Positions 35,950 to 44,321 of a stretch of 63,719 nucleotides of DNA are shown piece after piece (the first letter of the stretch is position 1; each line of letters starts with the position of its first letter). The stretch lies in the NCBI GenBank assembly GCA_018821925.1, contig JAHJLF010000039.1:1-63719 (forward strand), written 5' to 3'. The stretch is from Candidatus Edwardsbacteria bacterium. GTDB lineage: Bacteria > Edwardsbacteria > AC1 > EtOH8. A program made the position numbers and the translations under genes. Under the pieces are notes generated by a model. That model saw only the letters and a list, made by a program, of their open reading frames with translations. It was not told the origin of the DNA and ran no database searches.

Positions 35950-38900
35950 TTATTGGCCCTCCCCGATGCCCGATTCCCGGCGGAACAATTCGGTAAAGGC
36001 GTTTACTATCTTATGGTCGAACTGGGTGCCCGCGGCATCCTGCAGCCGCTGCAGAGCAACCTGGAAGCTGAAGGCCTTACGGTACGGCCGATCGGAGGTC
36101 ATGGCCTCAAAAGCGTCGGCCACGGCTATGATCCTGGCTTCCAGTGGGATATCATCGCCTTTTATGCCCCGGGGGTACCCCGAACCGTCGTAATACTCGT
36201 GATGGCAGTAGATGACGTCCCCGGTCTGGCTCAGGGCGTCAATCTCCAGCACCAGCCGGCTGCCGATGACCGGATGCAGTTTGACCTCCTGGAACTCGGC
36301 AGTGGACAGCACATCCGGCTTGGCTAAAATGTCCTCCCTGATCCCCAGCTTCCCTATATCGTGAAGCAGCGAACTGTAATCGATCAGCCTGAGCCGGTCC
36401 TCCGGCAACCCGATATGCCTGGCAATCTTCAGGGCATAATGCCGGACGTTCTCCGAATGCCCCTTGGTATAGGGGTCCTTGGCATCCATGGCAGCCACAA
36501 AAGCCTTCAGGGTGTCGTAATAGCTTCGTTCCAGGTCGTTATACAGCCGGATATTCTCGATGGCGATGGCCGCCTGATTGGCAAAAAGCTCCAACAGGTG
36601 GACCGTCTCGATGGCGGGGATATTGCCGTCCCAAGGCTCGTCCACCGACAGGTATCCCACGTTGGTCCCCTTGATGGCCAGGGGAACGATCAGAACGTCC
36701 TCCCGGTGCCAGGTCCCGTTTGATTTATAGTCCTGGCTTACGAACCGGGCGGCGAAATATTTATGGATCTCGGCATCAGCGTGGGGAATAAAATAGGAAT
36801 TGCTTCTGCGGTATTTATCAAGGAATATCTTAGACTTGTGTTGGTCGTCGTTGACCGGGGATTTTTCGATATTTTCCACCTCTTCGGGTTGCAGGCCGTA
36901 TTGGGCGATGTGGCTGCGGTACCCGTTGTCCTCCAGCACGATCACCGCCTTACGGAACAACCGGCAGTCGGCTATGCCCTTCATGGTCAGATCCAGCTTT
37001 TCCTGCAGGGTTTGGGCCCGGGCCACCGACAGGCCGACTTTGAACAGATGCTCCAGTTTATCCTTCTCGCTCTTCAAAGACAGCTCGGCCCTCTTCCGGA
37101 CGGTAACATCCTCCAGGGTCCCCTCGTAATAAAGAGCCTTGCCGCTTTCGTCCTTGACCAGCCTGGCGTTCTCGCTCACCGCCAGAACCGTGCCGTCTTT
37201 ACTCACCAGCTCGGATTCAAACCCGGTTACTTCGCCGGTCTGCTCGATCTGCTTGATAAATCTCTCCCTGGTTTTCTTGTCAAGATAGACGCTGTGGTTA
37301 ATATCCAGCCCCTGGACATCCTCCGGGTTTTCGTATCCCAGCATCCGGATGAGGGAGGGGTTGGCAAAAAGAAGCTTGCCATCGGGGGTGCTGCGGTAGA
37401 TGCCCTCGGAGATGCCCTCGAATATCTGGCGGTACTTTTCCTCCGATTCCTTGAGGGCGCTTTCCATGCCCTGCCTCTCGGACAGGTCGTGAAATATCCC
37501 CTGCAGCAGTTTTCGGCCCCGGATCTCCACCAGGTTGGCGCTGATCTCCACCGGGATCAGCCGCCCGTCCTTGTGAACCACAAAAAGGTCATGCTCGATA
37601 GCCTTTCCGTCCTTGATATGTTGCCGGAAGATATCCCGGTATCTTTCTTTCTGGTCGGCGGGATGCAGCGCGGACTGATCCATTTTCAAAATCTCATCCA
37701 GGGTGCGCCCTATCAACTGCTGGGCTTTCAGGTTGGCGTCCACCAATCTGCCCGTCTCGGGATCCCCGACGAAGATGGCGTCGTTGGCCTGGTCCATCAG
37801 CATCCGATATTTCATCTCCGAGGAAAGGATCTCCTCTTCGGCTCTTATCTGCTCGGTGATATCCTCCACCGTGCCCTCGTAGTACAGGGTCTTACCGGAG
37901 GGATCCTTGACGGCATGGGCGTTCTCTTTTAAGGTTAGCTCCGACCCGTCCTGGCGGCGCCACTGGCTGACCAGATCCTTGACATATCCGTTCTTTTCGA
38001 TCAGATCAATGAACTGTCGTCTCGTCTTGGCGTCTAAATATCCCTCCCGCTGGATGTCGCGTTTCAAGGCCTCTTCGACCGAGGAATGGCCCAGCATCCG
38101 GGCCAGGGCCGGGTTGACCAGCAGCACTTTTCCCTCCGGGGTGCTGCGGTAGATCCCCTCGGCCACCCCGTCGAAGATCTGCCGGTAGTTGGCCTCCGAT
38201 TCTTTCAGCTTCGCCTCAGCCAGCTTACGCGCGGTAATATCACGGACCACGGTGGTCACCCGAATCACTTTATCATTCTCAAAAACGGGGATCTTCCTGG
38301 TTTCTGTCACCACCTGGCTATTGTTGATGCTGTTCTCCTCAACGGTGGCCAGCACTTTGCCGGTTTGGAATACTGCTTGGTATTCTTTACTGACGGCATC
38401 CTTCGGCAGATAGGGGTATATATCGAAGATATTTCTGCCCACCGCTTCGCTGGCCAGCCCCATCTTTTTATTCCACTCCTTGAACACCCGGTTGGTCAGC
38501 ATGATTGACAGCTTGGCATCCACCACATGGATGCTGTCCGCCAGAGAGTCAATGGTAGAGCGGTACTGGTATTCCGAAGTATGCAGGGCATCCTCGGCCC
38601 TCTTGCGTTCACTGATGTCAGTAATGAATCCCTCCAGAGCCTGCAGGATTCCCTTTTCATCAAAAACCCCCAGTCCCTGTTCCCAGACCCATTTTTCGGT
38701 GCCGTCCCGGGCAATGATCCGGTAGATAAGCTGATAGGCTTTCTTTTTCTGCACCGCGATCTGGATATCGCTCCACACCATCTCCCGGTCGGCGGGGTGT
38801 ATTAGCTGGGCAAAAGAAACGGTTTTATTGGCGATGATATCGGCGGGGTCGTATCCGGTCAGATCACGGCAAGCATCGTTGGTAATCTCCATGGTCCAGT

Positions 38901-40365
38901 CCCGATCGTTCCGGCAGCGATAGACCATCCCCGGCAGGTTGCCCATCAGGGTCTCCAGCTTGCGCTGGCTCTCCTTTAAAACCGCCCCGGATTGTTTAAG
39001 CGCCAGCTCGTTTTTCTTTCTCTGGGTGATGTTGCGCGAGCTTATGACCAGGCCGTTTACCGAAGGATTGTCCAAAAGATTGATGCTGGTGGCATCCAGT
39101 GTTTGCCAGGTCCCGTCTTTATGCTTAAACCTCAGTTCCAGCCTGACTTTTTTCCCGGTATTGAGCAATTCCTGATTGAACTTCGCTATCAATCCGGGGA
39201 CATCTTCGGGATGAATGAAGTCGAAAACATTTCTGCCTATAAGCTGCTCGGGCTGGTAGCCCAGCTCGTGGGCGGCCGATAGGCTCTTGAATTTGATGAT
39301 ACCGTCCGAATCGAGTATGGTGATGATCTCTGAGGTGTTGTCGATGATGGCTTTGAAATAGTCCTGGCTGTATTTGATCTCCTTTTCGGCCTTGACCCGG
39401 CTGAGGGCCATGGCCGCCTGGTTGATGAAATTCTCTATCAGATCCTGATTCAGCCCGGCCCTTTTGTCCAGTTGGCAGATGATGATGGTCCCCAGGATGT
39501 TCTGGCCGCAGTAAAGGCCCATCCCGTAGACCTGCTGGATCCCCAAACCCGAGGACAGGGCATTTATCATTCTGGACGGTAGGTTGTCCAAAAAGACCTC
39601 GGTCAGACCTCCCGCCAAGGTTATCAGCCGGCCCATCCGGAATTTTTTGATCACCCGGGGCGGTATATTCTGGAGTTTTAACGGGCCGGTATTTTTGCCC
39701 AGCACCTCGCTTATCTTTTTCAAACTGGCCGGTGAGCCGGCGATCTCCCTGAGGGTAAGGGTTGAATCCGAGCTGTCGAACGAGCTGACTGTGGCAACTG
39801 CATTCCCGGCCAGTTTATGGATCCCCTGGCTGATCAGCTTGAATATCTGTTCTTCATCCGAGGTTTTGGCCAGTTGCAGGGCGGTCTCCGATATGGCTCC
39901 CTTGTCCAGCAACCGCTTGGTCTCCTGCTCCAGAGCCCTTTTGCTTTCGGTGATATCCCGACTGACCTCCACCACCGATACCACTTTGCCCTTACCATCC
40001 TTTACGGGATGGCTGCTTACCTGCCATATCCGGCCGTCCTTTGAGGCCATCTCCTTTGTCTGGATGACGCCGGATTTGCGAGCCAGCACCGTGGGGCAAT
40101 CTTGGCAGTCGGAGGAGGCTCTTCCCCAGAGCTTGTAGCATAGCTTGCCAACGATATCCTTTGGCTCCCTGCCCAACGTAACAGCCGCTGCCTTGTTCGT
40201 CCAGATCACCCTGTTCTGCAGATCAAGCTGGATGATGCTGTCCGAGATGTTATCCAGCACTATCTCGGGGCAACGCAGGATTTCATCCGCCTTGGCCGTT
40301 TTTGACACAGCCCTGGAGGTGCTGGCCGGTTTGACCTTTTTCACCTTGCTGTTTTTTCTGATCAT
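35950..40365 (-). CDS. Multi-PAS/GAF HD-GYP cyclic-di-GMP phosphodiesterase
   Basis: 1471 residues, no membrane segment. Order: PAS1 (~35-140) with a cysteine cluster CYKLWGRASSDCQDC, GAF1 (~150-320), PAS2 (~340), PAS3 (~470), PAS4 (~605), PAS5 (~730), PAS6 (~855), PAS7 (~980), GAF2 (~1110-1275), then HD-GYP (~1290-1460). PAS5 and PAS7 are near copies (YRQIFDGVAEGIYRSTPEGK against YRQIFEGISEGIYRSTPDGK). The phosphodiesterase has HDIGK (~1335) and HHEYYDGSGYPRG (~1390), so it should be active. Its start overlaps the purD stop by four bases (ATGA). Confidence 0.9.
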   Translation of the reverse strand: MIRKNSKVKKVKPASTSRAVSKTAKADEILRCPEIVLDNISDSIIQLDLQNRVIWTNKAAAVTLGREPKDIVGKLCYKLWGRASSDCQDCPTVLARKSGVIQTKEMASKDGRIWQVSSHPVKDGKGKVVSVVEVSRDITESKRALEQETKRLLDKGAISETALQLAKTSDEEQIFKLISQGIHKLAGNAVATVSSFDSSDSTLTLREIAGSPASLKKISEVLGKNTGPLKLQNIPPRVIKKFRMGRLITLAGGLTEVFLDNLPSRMINALSSGLGIQQVYGMGLYCGQNILGTIIICQLDKRAGLNQDLIENFINQAAMALSRVKAEKEIKYSQDYFKAIIDNTSEIITILDSDGIIKFKSLSAAHELGYQPEQLIGRNVFDFIHPEDVPGLIAKFNQELLNTGKKVRLELRFKHKDGTWQTLDATSINLLDNPSVNGLVISSRNITQRKKNELALKQSGAVLKESQRKLETLMGNLPGMVYRCRNDRDWTMEITNDACRDLTGYDPADIIANKTVSFAQLIHPADREMVWSDIQIAVQKKKAYQLIYRIIARDGTEKWVWEQGLGVFDEKGILQALEGFITDISERKRAEDALHTSEYQYRSTIDSLADSIHVVDAKLSIMLTNRVFKEWNKKMGLASEAVGRNIFDIYPYLPKDAVSKEYQAVFQTGKVLATVEENSINNSQVVTETRKIPVFENDKVIRVTTVVRDITARKLAEAKLKESEANYRQIFDGVAEGIYRSTPEGKVLLVNPALARMLGHSSVEEALKRDIQREGYLDAKTRRQFIDLIEKNGYVKDLVSQWRRQDGSELTLKENAHAVKDPSGKTLYYEGTVEDITEQIRAEEEILSSEMKYRMLMDQANDAIFVGDPETGRLVDANLKAQQLIGRTLDEILKMDQSALHPADQKERYRDIFRQHIKDGKAIEHDLFVVHKDGRLIPVEISANLVEIRGRKLLQGIFHDLSERQGMESALKESEEKYRQIFEGISEGIYRSTPDGKLLFANPSLIRMLGYENPEDVQGLDINHSVYLDKKTRERFIKQIEQTGEVTGFESELVSKDGTVLAVSENARLVKDESGKALYYEGTLEDVTVRKRAELSLKSEKDKLEHLFKVGLSVARAQTLQEKLDLTMKGIADCRLFRKAVIVLEDNGYRSHIAQYGLQPEEVENIEKSPVNDDQHKSKIFLDKYRRSNSYFIPHADAEIHKYFAARFVSQDYKSNGTWHREDVLIVPLAIKGTNVGYLSVDEPWDGNIPAIETVHLLELFANQAAIAIENIRLYNDLERSYYDTLKAFVAAMDAKDPYTKGHSENVRHYALKIARHIGLPEDRLRLIDYSSLLHDIGKLGIREDILAKPDVLSTAEFQEVKLHPVIGSRLVLEIDALSQTGDVIYCHHEYYDGSGYPRGIKGDDIPLEARIIAVADAFEAMTSDRPYRKAFSFQVALQRLQDAAGTQFDHKIVNAFTELFRRESGIGEGQ

Positions 40366-41630
40366 TGCAGGCCCTTTCGACCGATATCTTTACGAAAATG
40401 CATACCGTTAAAATTTATCTTTGCCAATGCATCATATCCTTTTTCAAGCGATTCTTTCAGATCCTTGCCGATGGCCGTCACGCCCAGCACCCTGCCGCCG
40501 GAGGTCACGATATCCCCGTTATCCTTTTTGGTGCCGGCCTGAAAGACCACTATGCCGGATTTCTCCTGTGCCTTATCTATGCCGTTCACGGCAAAGCCTT
40601 TTTGGCAACTGCCGGGATATCCTCCCGAGGCGGCCACGATACAGCAGGCGGAACCATCGCTCCATCTGATATCCAATTCGGACAGTCTCCCGCCAATGCA
40701 GGCTTCGATTATCTCCAGCAGATCCGTCTCCAGCAACCGCATGTAGCTTTGGGTCTCGGGATCGCCGAACCGGGCGTTGAACTCCAAAACCTTGAAACCG
40801 TCTTTGGTGTATATCAAGCCGGGATACAAACAGCCGCTGAAAGGGTTGCCGTCTTCGGCCAGGGCTTTGAGGATGGGATTCACAATCTGCCGCTCTATCC
40901 CATCGATCATTTCATCATTCACCCACGACACCGGGGCATAGGTCCCCATCCCGCCGGTATTCGGCCCCTGGTCGCCATCGTAAGCGGCCTTGTGGTCCTG
41001 AGCGGATGGGAACAACTTGGCCGTGCCCCCATCGCAGAAGGCATGAATGGAGATCTCCTGTCCCTCCAGGAATTCTTCTATGATGACCTTGCTGCCGGCT
41101 TGCCCTAAATTGCCGTCCACCATCATGGATTTGATCGCCTGTACGGCCTCATCAGGGGAATGGCAGATAAACACCCCCTTGCCCAGGGCCAGCCCGTCGG
41201 CCTTTATCACTAAAGGATATTTTTGTGAAATCAGATATTCCAGGGCCTTTTGATGATCGTCGAACTCGGCGTGTTGCGCGGTAGGAATGCCGGCCTTGGC
41301 CATCAGTTTTTTGGCATAGCTTTTGGAGGATTCGATCCTGGCCGCTTTTTGGGAGGGCCCGAAGACCTTAAGCCCTGCCTGCTGAAAAACATCCACTATA
41401 CCGGCGGCCAGGCAATCGTCCGGGCCGATCATGGTGATATCCACCTGCTGATTCAGGGCAAAATCCCTTAAAGATTCCAGCTTGTCGGCGGAAATATCCA
41501 CGCATTCGGCGATCTCGGCCATGCCGGGATTGCCCGGGGCACAGTATAATTTGTCTATTTTGGGGCTTTGTGCCAGCTTCCACGTTAAAGCATGCTCCCG
41601 CCCACCGGAGCCTATGATTAAAATTTTCAT
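40362..41630 (-). CDS. purD: Phosphoribosylamine-glycine ligase
   Basis: 422 residues, second step of purine synthesis. Clear motifs are the N-terminal MKILIIGSGGREHALTWKLA, the ATP-grasp segments VIKADGLALGKGVFI and EEFLEGQEISIHAF, GPNTGGMGTYAPV and LEFNARFGDPETQ. The promoter predicted at 41639-41668 would start the transcript at or within two bases of the ATG, and no Shine-Dalgarno is present, so the mRNA may be leaderless. The gene is coupled to the HD-GYP gene downstream. Confidence 0.95.
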   Translation of the reverse strand: MKILIIGSGGREHALTWKLAQSPKIDKLYCAPGNPGMAEIAECVDISADKLESLRDFALNQQVDITMIGPDDCLAAGIVDVFQQAGLKVFGPSQKAARIESSKSYAKKLMAKAGIPTAQHAEFDDHQKALEYLISQKYPLVIKADGLALGKGVFICHSPDEAVQAIKSMMVDGNLGQAGSKVIIEEFLEGQEISIHAFCDGGTAKLFPSAQDHKAAYDGDQGPNTGGMGTYAPVSWVNDEMIDGIERQIVNPILKALAEDGNPFSGCLYPGLIYTKDGFKVLEFNARFGDPETQSYMRLLETDLLEIIEACIGGRLSELDIRWSDGSACCIVAASGGYPGSCQKGFAVNGIDKAQEKSGIVVFQAGTKKDNGDIVTSGGRVLGVTAIGKDLKESLEKGYDALAKINFNGMHFRKDIGRKGLQ

Positions 41631-41638
41631 AACATTTT

Positions 41639-41668
41639 ATGATATCACGAATTAAATAACAATGTCAA
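41639..41668 (-). promoter_or_regulatory. Promoter of purD, predicted leaderless start
   Basis: On the minus strand TTGACA (41663-41668), 18 bases, TATCAT (41639-41644). Only eight bases separate the -10 box from the purD ATG, so transcription should begin at about the start codon. Confidence 0.65.
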
Positions 41669-41693
41669 ACAAAAAGTCATCAAAAAACCAATG

Positions 41694-41719
41694 AAAAAGG
41701 CGCAGGTTCTCCTGCGCCT
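41694..41719 (-). terminator. Intrinsic terminator upstream of purD
   Basis: A 9-bp stem AGGCGCAGG/CCTGCGCCT with loop TTCT on the plus strand. On the minus strand it is followed by TTTTTC. It lies upstream of the purD promoter, so it would end a minus-strand transcript originating inside the element at 41759-42151 rather than any known gene. Confidence 0.6.
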
Positions 41720-41758
41720 AGATATGCTTGCCCGAAGGTGGCTTTTGAATTACAGAAG

Positions 41759-42151
41759 GTTCTGGTTACTCTATATTTCTTTTTCTTTTTTGTCCCGTCA
41801 AAAAGAAAAAGAACCAGAAAGAAAAAAGCTCGTCGCTAAACCTCTGCCCGGCAGGTCCAAAGTCGTCGGTCTAAATTTGACAAACTCGCTTCGCTCGAAC
41901 AATGCCAAATTCTTAACGGCCTCCTCTTTTCAGCAGCAGAGCTAATGCGACTTTTTGCCGACGAAAATGGGCCGGGTTTTCGGTTCCCAGCCATCAGTGG
42001 AGCGGCATTGCTACAGCTCCGAAAAAGCATTCAGTGTGTTATTGGCCTATAGCCGGTTCTGGTTCAGTGAATGCCGGAGCATAGGCTTGGCTTACCGCGT
42101 AACTGGGCGGTAAAGACTTCTTTGTTACTTTCTTGGTCACAAGAAAGTAAC
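41759..42151. repeat. Intergenic hairpin-ended element (element E2)
   Basis: A ~390-base element between divergent purD and ispE. The left end is a long imperfect hairpin: outer arms TTCTGGTT/AACCAGAA (41760-41767 and 41812-41819) enclosing TCTTTTTCTTTTT and its complement. The right end is a 12-bp hairpin GTTACTTTCTTG-GTCA-CAAGAAAGTAAC (42124-42151). The interior contains CAAACTCGCTTCGCTCGAAC and ATTCTTAACGGC (41909-41920), the latter shared with E1. An open frame across the left half looks accidental. Confidence 0.6.
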
Positions 42152-42275
42152 TGGCTGGTGTTGTCCGGCAGGCGCATTGCGCCCGGTTGGTCTCTATTCT
42201 GGCCGAAACCCGTGTTTGGCAATTTTAATTTTGGCCCCAATATTGTCAAGAAAATTCATGCATTTAATATTTCCA

Positions 42276-42305
42276 TTGAGTTTCCCCGGCCTGTTATGCT
42301 ACAAT
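42276..42305 (+). promoter_or_regulatory. Promoter of ispE, predicted leaderless start
   Basis: TTGAGT (42276-42281), 18 bases, TACAAT (42300-42305). The ATG at 42312 lies six bases after the -10 box, so the transcript would begin at or next to the start codon. No ribosome-binding site is seen. Confidence 0.55.
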
Positions 42306-42311
42306 CAAGCC

Positions 42312-43211
42312 ATGGACAAACTGAAAATCAAAGCCTACGCCAAACTCAACCTGACCCTGAAGATCCTTGGCCAACGCCCCGACGGATACCATGATATTGA
42401 TTCTGTCTTCCATTGCATATCACTGCATGATGAATTAACCTTGTCCTCCCGTCGGGATGGCCGGATAGTACTCAAATGCAATGACCCCAAACTGCCGACG
42501 GACGACTCCAATCTGGCATACCGGGCAGCCCTGACACTTAGGAACCTGGCGCTGAAAAGACACCCCGCCAAAAAGACATTCGGCGCAACGATAACCCTGA
42601 AGAAGAACATCCCCATCGGGGCCGGTCTGGGTGGCGGGTCGTCGGATGCCGCCGCGGTTCTGCTGGGGCTGAAAAAACTGTGGCACCTGGAAGAGATGTC
42701 CCCGGCCGACCTGAAGAAAGCCGCCGCATCCCTGGGATCGGACGTCCCCTTCTTTTTAAAGGGAGGCACCGCCCATGTCACCGGAAGGGGCGAAAAGGTA
42801 AGGGCCCGAAGATGCCCCAGGGAATACCATTTCGTTTTAGTATATCCGGGATTTCCGGTATCCACCGCCTGGGCTTATAAAAATCATAAAAAAACAAAAA
42901 ACAGGTTGACAAAAGGGCATAAATTTAGTAAAATACTTTTGAAATCCTGTGGGCTGGGCAAAGCCGCTGTTGATATATCCAGGCATTTGATCAACGATCT
43001 TGAACCGGCGGTCATCCCCCGTCATCCGCGGATTTCCAGGGTTAAAGCCGATCTGCTGAAAGCCGGAGCTTTGGGCAGCATGATGTCTGGCAGCGGCTCT
43101 TCTGTTTTTGGCCTGTTCCCCGATGCCGCTTCGGCCGAAAAAGGTTATAGTAAAATTTCAAAAATCTGGCCCGGCAGTTTCCTGGCACACAGCGTATCCT
43201 CGGGAAAATAA
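42312..43211 (+). CDS. ispE: 4-diphosphocytidyl-2-C-methyl-D-erythritol kinase
   Basis: 299 residues, GHMP kinase of the MEP pathway. MDKLKIKAYAKLNLTLKI, RPDGYHDIDSVFHCISL, the ATP-binding PIGAGLGGGSSDAAAVL and a C-terminal MMSGSGSSVFGLF are diagnostic. I chose the ATG at 42312 because homologues begin with this K-x-K-AYAKLNL segment; the upstream extension in frame reads through the promoter. It supplies the substrate of IspF, encoded at 19434. Confidence 0.94.
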   Translation: MDKLKIKAYAKLNLTLKILGQRPDGYHDIDSVFHCISLHDELTLSSRRDGRIVLKCNDPKLPTDDSNLAYRAALTLRNLALKRHPAKKTFGATITLKKNIPIGAGLGGGSSDAAAVLLGLKKLWHLEEMSPADLKKAAASLGSDVPFFLKGGTAHVTGRGEKVRARRCPREYHFVLVYPGFPVSTAWAYKNHKKTKNRLTKGHKFSKILLKSCGLGKAAVDISRHLINDLEPAVIPRHPRISRVKADLLKAGALGSMMSGSGSSVFGLFPDAASAEKGYSKISKIWPGSFLAHSVSSGK

Positions 43212-43282
43212 TTCGATAGATTTATACCGAACCAATCCCAATAACTCAACTACTAACATCGGCTACGGAAGGTAAAACATCT

Positions 43283-43603
43283 ATGCAGATCACCGAGATC
43301 AGGGTATCGCTGCGCCAGGGCGGCAACGACAAGTTGTTGGCTTTCGCCAACGTGACTTTCGACAACGCCTTTGCAGTTAGGGGCATCAAGATCATCCAGG
43401 GGAACAACGGGCCCTTCATCGCCATGCCCAGCCGCAAGATGGCCGACGGAACCTACAAAGATGTGGCCCACCCCATCAACGCCGAGACCCGGCAGATGTT
43501 GGAAAAGGCCATCCTCGACGAATATCACAAGACCCTTAAGGAAGGTGGGGCTCCGCCTGTCATCAAGGAGGATGCTCCGGTAGACCAACCCACTAATCTT
43601 TAG
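43283..43603 (+). CDS. spoVG: Septation/regulatory protein SpoVG
   Basis: 106 residues, matching SpoVG from end to end: MQITEIRVSL, LLAFANVTFDNAFAVRGIKII, GPFIAMPSRKMADGTYKDVAHPIN. SpoVG binds nucleic acid and affects septation and gene expression; it is found outside spore formers too. Its position just downstream of ispE is common in several phyla. A GGAAGG precedes the ATG by about 10 bases. Confidence 0.92.
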   Translation: MQITEIRVSLRQGGNDKLLAFANVTFDNAFAVRGIKIIQGNNGPFIAMPSRKMADGTYKDVAHPINAETRQMLEKAILDEYHKTLKEGGAPPVIKEDAPVDQPTNL

Positions 43604-43685
43604 ATTGATATAAATTTCCGGACCGGGAAACCGACGGTTGACAGTAGGTCGTCGCGTTCCTTGCTGTTATGCAGGGAACATCTCC

Positions 43686-43826
43686 ATGCGGCTTACTTAT
43701 AGCTTGACTATTACAAGCAGCCTGTTGTCAGCTTTTTTATTGCCCGGGGCACTACTTGCTAAAGCAGGGCATCAAATAGCAGACACCATTAACCACGAAG
43801 ACACGAAGTTTATTAAAACCCCGTAA
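43686..43826 (+). pseudogene. Possible 5' remnant of a secreted-protein gene
   Basis: A 46-codon frame with a signal-peptide-like start (MRLTYSLTITSSLLSAFLLP, then GALLAKAG) and an AGGGA 9 bases before the ATG. From residue ~35 it runs into a dispersed ACCACGAAGACACGAAG repeat, giving the tail NHEDTKFIKTP. It could be a gene cut by that repeat, or chance. No homologue is recognised. Confidence 0.25.
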
Positions 43827-43915
43827 TCAATGTTGCTTGGATTAGTAACCACGAAAACGCTACTACTATTTCCCGTTTTTTGATTTCCTATTTTAGCCCT
43901 GTATCGTTGTTGTAT

Positions 43916-43982
43916 ATAAAAATATTCGGGGGTCGTCCAATTGGCAGGACACCAGCCTTTGGAGCTGATACACCTTGGGTTC
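43916..43982 (+). pseudogene. Broken 5' copy of tRNA-Gln
   Basis: Fifty-three bases (43916-43968) are identical to 44312-44364: the 5' flank ATAAAAATATTC plus the first 43 bases of tRNA-Gln through the anticodon arm. The sequence then diverges slightly (TACACCTT) and reaches GGGTTC, the T-arm start (43977-43982), where a 77-base element breaks it. GAGTCCCT, the other half of the T arm, resumes at 44060. Confidence 0.8.
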
Positions 43983-44059
43983 TCCGCCGGTTGGAATGAT
44001 ACAAGTAAAGCGGCGGCGGATCTGCCGTCGCTCTGCTACAAAGCTTGTCTGCCGGCAGA
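43983..44059 (+). repeat. Hairpin element interrupting the T loop of the tRNA-Gln copy
   Basis: Seventy-seven bases between GGGTTC and GAGTCCCT. It starts TCCGCCGG and ends CCGGCAGA, imperfect terminal inverted repeats. The first ~40 bases, including AAAGCGGCGGCGGAT, align with the element at 7856-7909 that sits at the same place in a tRNA-Ser fragment. Confidence 0.55.
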
Positions 44060-44072
44060 GAGTCCCTAAAAA

Positions 44073-44315
44073 ATGCCATATTTTGTTTATATTTTAAAAA
44101 GTGTCTCTTTAGGCACCAGATACATCGGTTCTACAGCCAATATTGAACAACGGATAAAAGAGCATAACAGCGGTAAATGCACCTATACCAGAAACCGAAG
44201 GCCTTGGGTCCTGATTTACAAAGAAGAATTCCCCAATCTTTCGGAGGCCCGAAAACGCGAAAGATATTTCAAGACCGGCCAAGGCCGGGAGTTCATAGAT
44301 AAAGTAATAGGATAA
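44073..44315 (+). CDS. Small single-domain GIY-YIG nuclease
   Basis: 80 residues, the whole protein being one GIY-YIG domain of the UPF0213/YhbQ type: YFVYILKS (GIY part), TRYIGSTANIEQRIKEHN (YIG plus catalytic Arg) and NLSEARKRERYFKTGQGREFI (acidic helix with the Glu). It lies between a broken and an intact tRNA-Gln. Its ATG is five bases after the T-arm remnant and its stop is inside the 53-base repeat. Such proteins are structure-selective or homing-type endonucleases; a role in having produced the tRNA duplication is inferred. Confidence 0.85.
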   Translation: MPYFVYILKSVSLGTRYIGSTANIEQRIKEHNSGKCTYTRNRRPWVLIYKEEFPNLSEARKRERYFKTGQGREFIDKVIG

Positions 44316-44321
44316 AAATAT

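Noticed and set aside
41691-41945. An 84-codon open frame across the left half of element E2
   Set aside because: Its product is mostly Lys/Glu/Arg-rich translation of hairpin arms and of the CTTCGCTCG repeat; no ribosome-binding site of note and no family.
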